Shown one piece after another: positions 42,122 through 44,071 of a stretch of DNA of 44,071 nucleotides (positions within the stretch are counted from its first letter, which is position 1; each line of letters begins with the position of its first letter). Position numbers and translations under genes: made by a program. The stretch is taken from assembly GCA_023249375.1 (NCBI GenBank), contig JAHFCT010000027.1:1-44071 (forward strand), read 5' to 3'. The DNA is from Gemmatimonadota bacterium (GTDB lineage: Bacteria; Gemmatimonadota; Gemmatimonadetes; Gemmatimonadales; Gemmatimonadaceae). The notes under the pieces were generated by a model, which worked only from the letters and a program-made list of their open reading frames with translations, made no database searches and was not told where the DNA came from.

Positions 42122-43582
42122 ATGGGCCGGACCGAATTTCCGCTTGCCGTGGAGCGCGTCGTCGGCCTTTGCATCGGCCTCGCCGATTATGATGCGGGCG
42201 ACGAAGAGCGCGACCTCGCGGTCGATCTGCTGAACAAGTGGAACCCCCACGTCGCTTCGGCGCTTCTCCGGCGCGTCCCGAAATCGCAGGTTCGCGTCGT
42301 GACGGGCAGCACGGCCAAGGCGATCATCGAGCAACTCAAGGCGCTGCACGACCGGGAGTTCACGCGCTGCGACACGATTGTCCAGCACGGCGCCTTCGAC
42401 CTGCTGCGTCGCTCGACGGGCGCCATGGACAAAGTCGCCGTGGTGCTCGGCGTCTTCTGCGAATCGGACGGGGAACCGCATGTCGTCGTCGGCGCCGGGC
42501 TGGACATGACGCTTGTCGCGCGCGCGGATGCCGCGCCGGGAGATGCGGCGCAGGCACGGTCGGACGCGCAGGCGGATGCCGCGGTCGCTCGGCTCTTGCG
42601 TCTCATCCCCCGCGACGCGGTCACCAAACTCGCAACGCTGGGCGCCCAAGTGCGGAGCCTCGCGCTGACTGAACGGTCGCACGCCCTCACCGAACTCGAT
42701 GCGCACAACGCCGCGAGACGCACGGTGTGGGGCACGCAGGCGATGATCATTCCCGTGATGGCGGGCACCGCCGACAGCGTCATGTACGCGCTGCTCAACT
42801 GCATCGCGAACGATTTTCATGGCCGGCAAGCGCGCTCGGTGGAGATCGAGGGAGTCGAGGCGATCGCATCAGGGCCGCCGCGACCGTCGGGAGAGGTCGC
42901 CGGCGCGAGTGCCATCCGCAAGCTGGTGATCACCGTGTACTTCCCCGGTGCGTTCGGGAAACACGAAATCATGCGCGTCGGCGACGATGAATATGTGGGG
43001 ATGCCCTGCACGCTCGAACCGGGCGCCGCCGCCGATCTCGGGCGCACCCGCGACGTGCATGTCCCCGCGCCGTTTCCGCATGGCATAGCCGCGCCGCGGA
43101 CCGCTGAGACGCCCGCATGGTTGGAGCGTGCCATTCTCGCCATAAAGCGCCGCCCGGCGCGCACGCTGACGCTCGGCTGTCTCGCGCTGTTTGCCGCGAG
43201 CACGCTGCTAACTACCGTGATTTCGCTGCTCGGCTCACACCGCACTGTCGCGAGCACCGAGAGAATGCCGCAGCAGGTTCTGTACTCCGCCACCCTCGAC
43301 GGACGGCCAGGCGTCTACGGCGCCCTCGTGCATCCGGTCGGATTCCAGGAGGCGCGCCTCCGGCTCGTGGCCGGCCGGTTTCTCGCTGCCGGGGATTTCG
43401 AGCCGTCAGCTTTGCCGATCATGGTCGTTTCCGACCGTCTGGTACAGAGTCTCTTCAATGGCGATCGTGCGCTGGTCGGTCGCCGAGTGACCTTGAACGG
43501 CCAGGCGACGACGATTGTTGGCGTGGTGGCACTGCAGGATCCGACAGGCACTCTCATCGACTTCTGGATTCCAGCGAGATAA
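42122..43582 (+). CDS. Unrecognised N-terminal domain fused to a MacB-like periplasmic domain
   Basis: This is a 486-residue protein with a good Shine-Dalgarno sequence (GGAGG, five bases before ATG). Residues 1-330 have no signal peptide and match nothing I recognise; they are Ala/Asp-rich and look globular and cytosolic. One membrane helix lies at about 351-370, after a basic stretch. The C-terminal part (about 402-470) resembles the MacB_PCD domain of ABC permeases: GRFLAAGDF, then VVSDRLVQSLFNGDRALVGRRVTLNG and TTIVGVV. There are no further helices, so it is not a permease. The predicted topology puts the MacB-like part outside the inner membrane. The next gene, a membrane protein, follows closely. 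Confidence 0.65.
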   Translation: MGRTEFPLAVERVVGLCIGLADYDAGDEERDLAVDLLNKWNPHVASALLRRVPKSQVRVVTGSTAKAIIEQLKALHDREFTRCDTIVQHGAFDLLRRSTGAMDKVAVVLGVFCESDGEPHVVVGAGLDMTLVARADAAPGDAAQARSDAQADAAVARLLRLIPRDAVTKLATLGAQVRSLALTERSHALTELDAHNAARRTVWGTQAMIIPVMAGTADSVMYALLNCIANDFHGRQARSVEIEGVEAIASGPPRPSGEVAGASAIRKLVITVYFPGAFGKHEIMRVGDDEYVGMPCTLEPGAAADLGRTRDVHVPAPFPHGIAAPRTAETPAWLERAILAIKRRPARTLTLGCLALFAASTLLTTVISLLGSHRTVASTERMPQQVLYSATLDGRPGVYGALVHPVGFQEARLRLVAGRFLAAGDFEPSALPIMVVSDRLVQSLFNGDRALVGRRVTLNGQATTIVGVVALQDPTGTLIDFWIPAR

Positions 43583-43621
43583 TCGGCGCGCCGTCTTCAG
43601 CTCTGTCAGGGGGGAATGGTC

Positions 43622-44071
43622 ATGTTTCGTTTGGCACTCGGCGCACTGCTGATAGTGCTAGCGATCGCAGTCATTGCCGCGGGCTTCAGCGATGGACGCA
43701 CGGCGGCGGCGGTGTTCGAGAACATCGTGTTTTCCATCGCATTCTTCATCGTGCCGGCAGCCGAGTTCGCTTACTTCGGTTGGCACGCCCGCGCCGCCAA
43801 GTCGCGGTTGGTCACGCGGCGACACGCGGCACTCCCGATCGGGCTGGGACTCGCGGTGTCGTACGCGCTGGTCGTCGCGGCCTTCCTGCTCTCCAAGACG
43901 GGAGATCGCGGAGCGTCCGTGGGAGGAGCGACACTGCTGTTCGCGCTGCCAGCCGCGATTCTGATTCTCGTCGGATGGCGTGGCGGCCTGGTCGAGATGG
44001 CGCCGGAAGGCATGCTGCCGCGCGCCGCGGAGCGGTCGGTGCGCGACGCGGCGTCGAGTCCCGATTGCGCC
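43622..44071 (+). CDS. Four-TM membrane protein, partial
   Basis: The gene starts at ATG 43622, with AGGGGGGA just upstream at the right distance; ATG 43616 in the same frame overlaps that site. It runs off the right edge with 150 codons visible. Four hydrophobic stretches are seen (about 3-22, 33-51, 72-91 and 101-117), followed by a mixed region. No known family is recognised. It lies 39 bp after the MacB-like fusion gene, so the two are probably co-expressed. Confidence 0.7.
   Translation, partial: MFRLALGALLIVLAIAVIAAGFSDGRTAAAVFENIVFSIAFFIVPAAEFAYFGWHARAAKSRLVTRRHAALPIGLGLAVSYALVVAAFLLSKTGDRGASVGGATLLFALPAAILILVGWRGGLVEMAPEGMLPRAAERSVRDAASSPDCA

Noticed and set aside
42122-42480. A caspase-like (C14) reading of the N-terminal domain
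   Set aside because: An early GLCIGLADYD and a QHG are reminiscent, but the His and Cys surroundings do not match the catalytic pattern, so the resemblance is too weak to report as a call.

Overview
The window reads as a chromosomal segment of a GC-rich Gram-negative bacterium. Evidence for an outer membrane includes a beta-barrel protein ending in Phe, SurA-type chaperones, a heptosyltransferase-like enzyme, lipoprotein signals and FtsEX with an EnvC-like activator. The gene content, the frequent GTG starts, the 4-base GTGA/ATGA overlaps and a MacB-type periplasmic domain outside a normal permease fit Gemmatimonadota best. That assignment is inference; no rRNA or marker phylogeny is available here.

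Layout. 1-6264: a partial HD-domain phosphohydrolase, a small HEXXH protein, then maeB and pckA (the C4/PEP-pyruvate node) and a metzincin-like lipoprotein. 6356-9867: a probable metal-uptake operon made of a small His/Cys protein, an outer-membrane barrel, a ZnuA-type binding protein and a ZnuB-type permease, with no ATPase gene in the window. 9952-22048: a long minus-strand run downstream of lepA. Most of its genes overlap by 1-4 bases: GT9 glycosyltransferase, ROK kinase, PfkB kinase, STAS+HATPase regulator, STAS-like+wHTH protein, a small beta-barrel-like protein, a Cys/Met-metabolism PLP enzyme, ftsE, ftsX, envC-like, a zinc-ribbon protein and endonuclease IV. 22157-32042 (plus strand): DUF58 protein, BatA-type membrane protein, mfd, two parvulin-type foldases and pdxA. 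32061-37720: a CorC/CNNM protein, a CDF zinc exporter, a PilT-like ATPase with a duplicated N-domain, and a tandem pair of membrane proteins carrying a Cys/His cluster. 37811-40201: typA, a highly acidic protein and tRNA-Ile(GAT).

40202-44071 is the accessory end. The 3' half of tRNA-Ile recurs, decayed, at 41242-41285, and its last 10 bases recur at 41915-41924. Each of the three tRNA ends is followed by a strong hairpin. Between the first two copies lies a ribbon-helix-helix/PIN toxin-antitoxin pair; between the second and third lies a small two-TM protein gene. This looks like layered insertions at a tRNA attachment site that no longer carry an integrase. Beyond them are an unrecognised protein fused to a MacB-like periplasmic domain and a partial membrane protein.

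Two unusual repeat families stand out. A degenerate 13-bp tandem repeat with TC at positions 2-3 and 8-9 of every unit fills two distant intergenic gaps (11176-11227 and 34364-34415). A heptamer repeat forms a 29-bp imperfect inverted pair (12579-12607 and 12684-12712) inside the 5' end of the envC-like gene.
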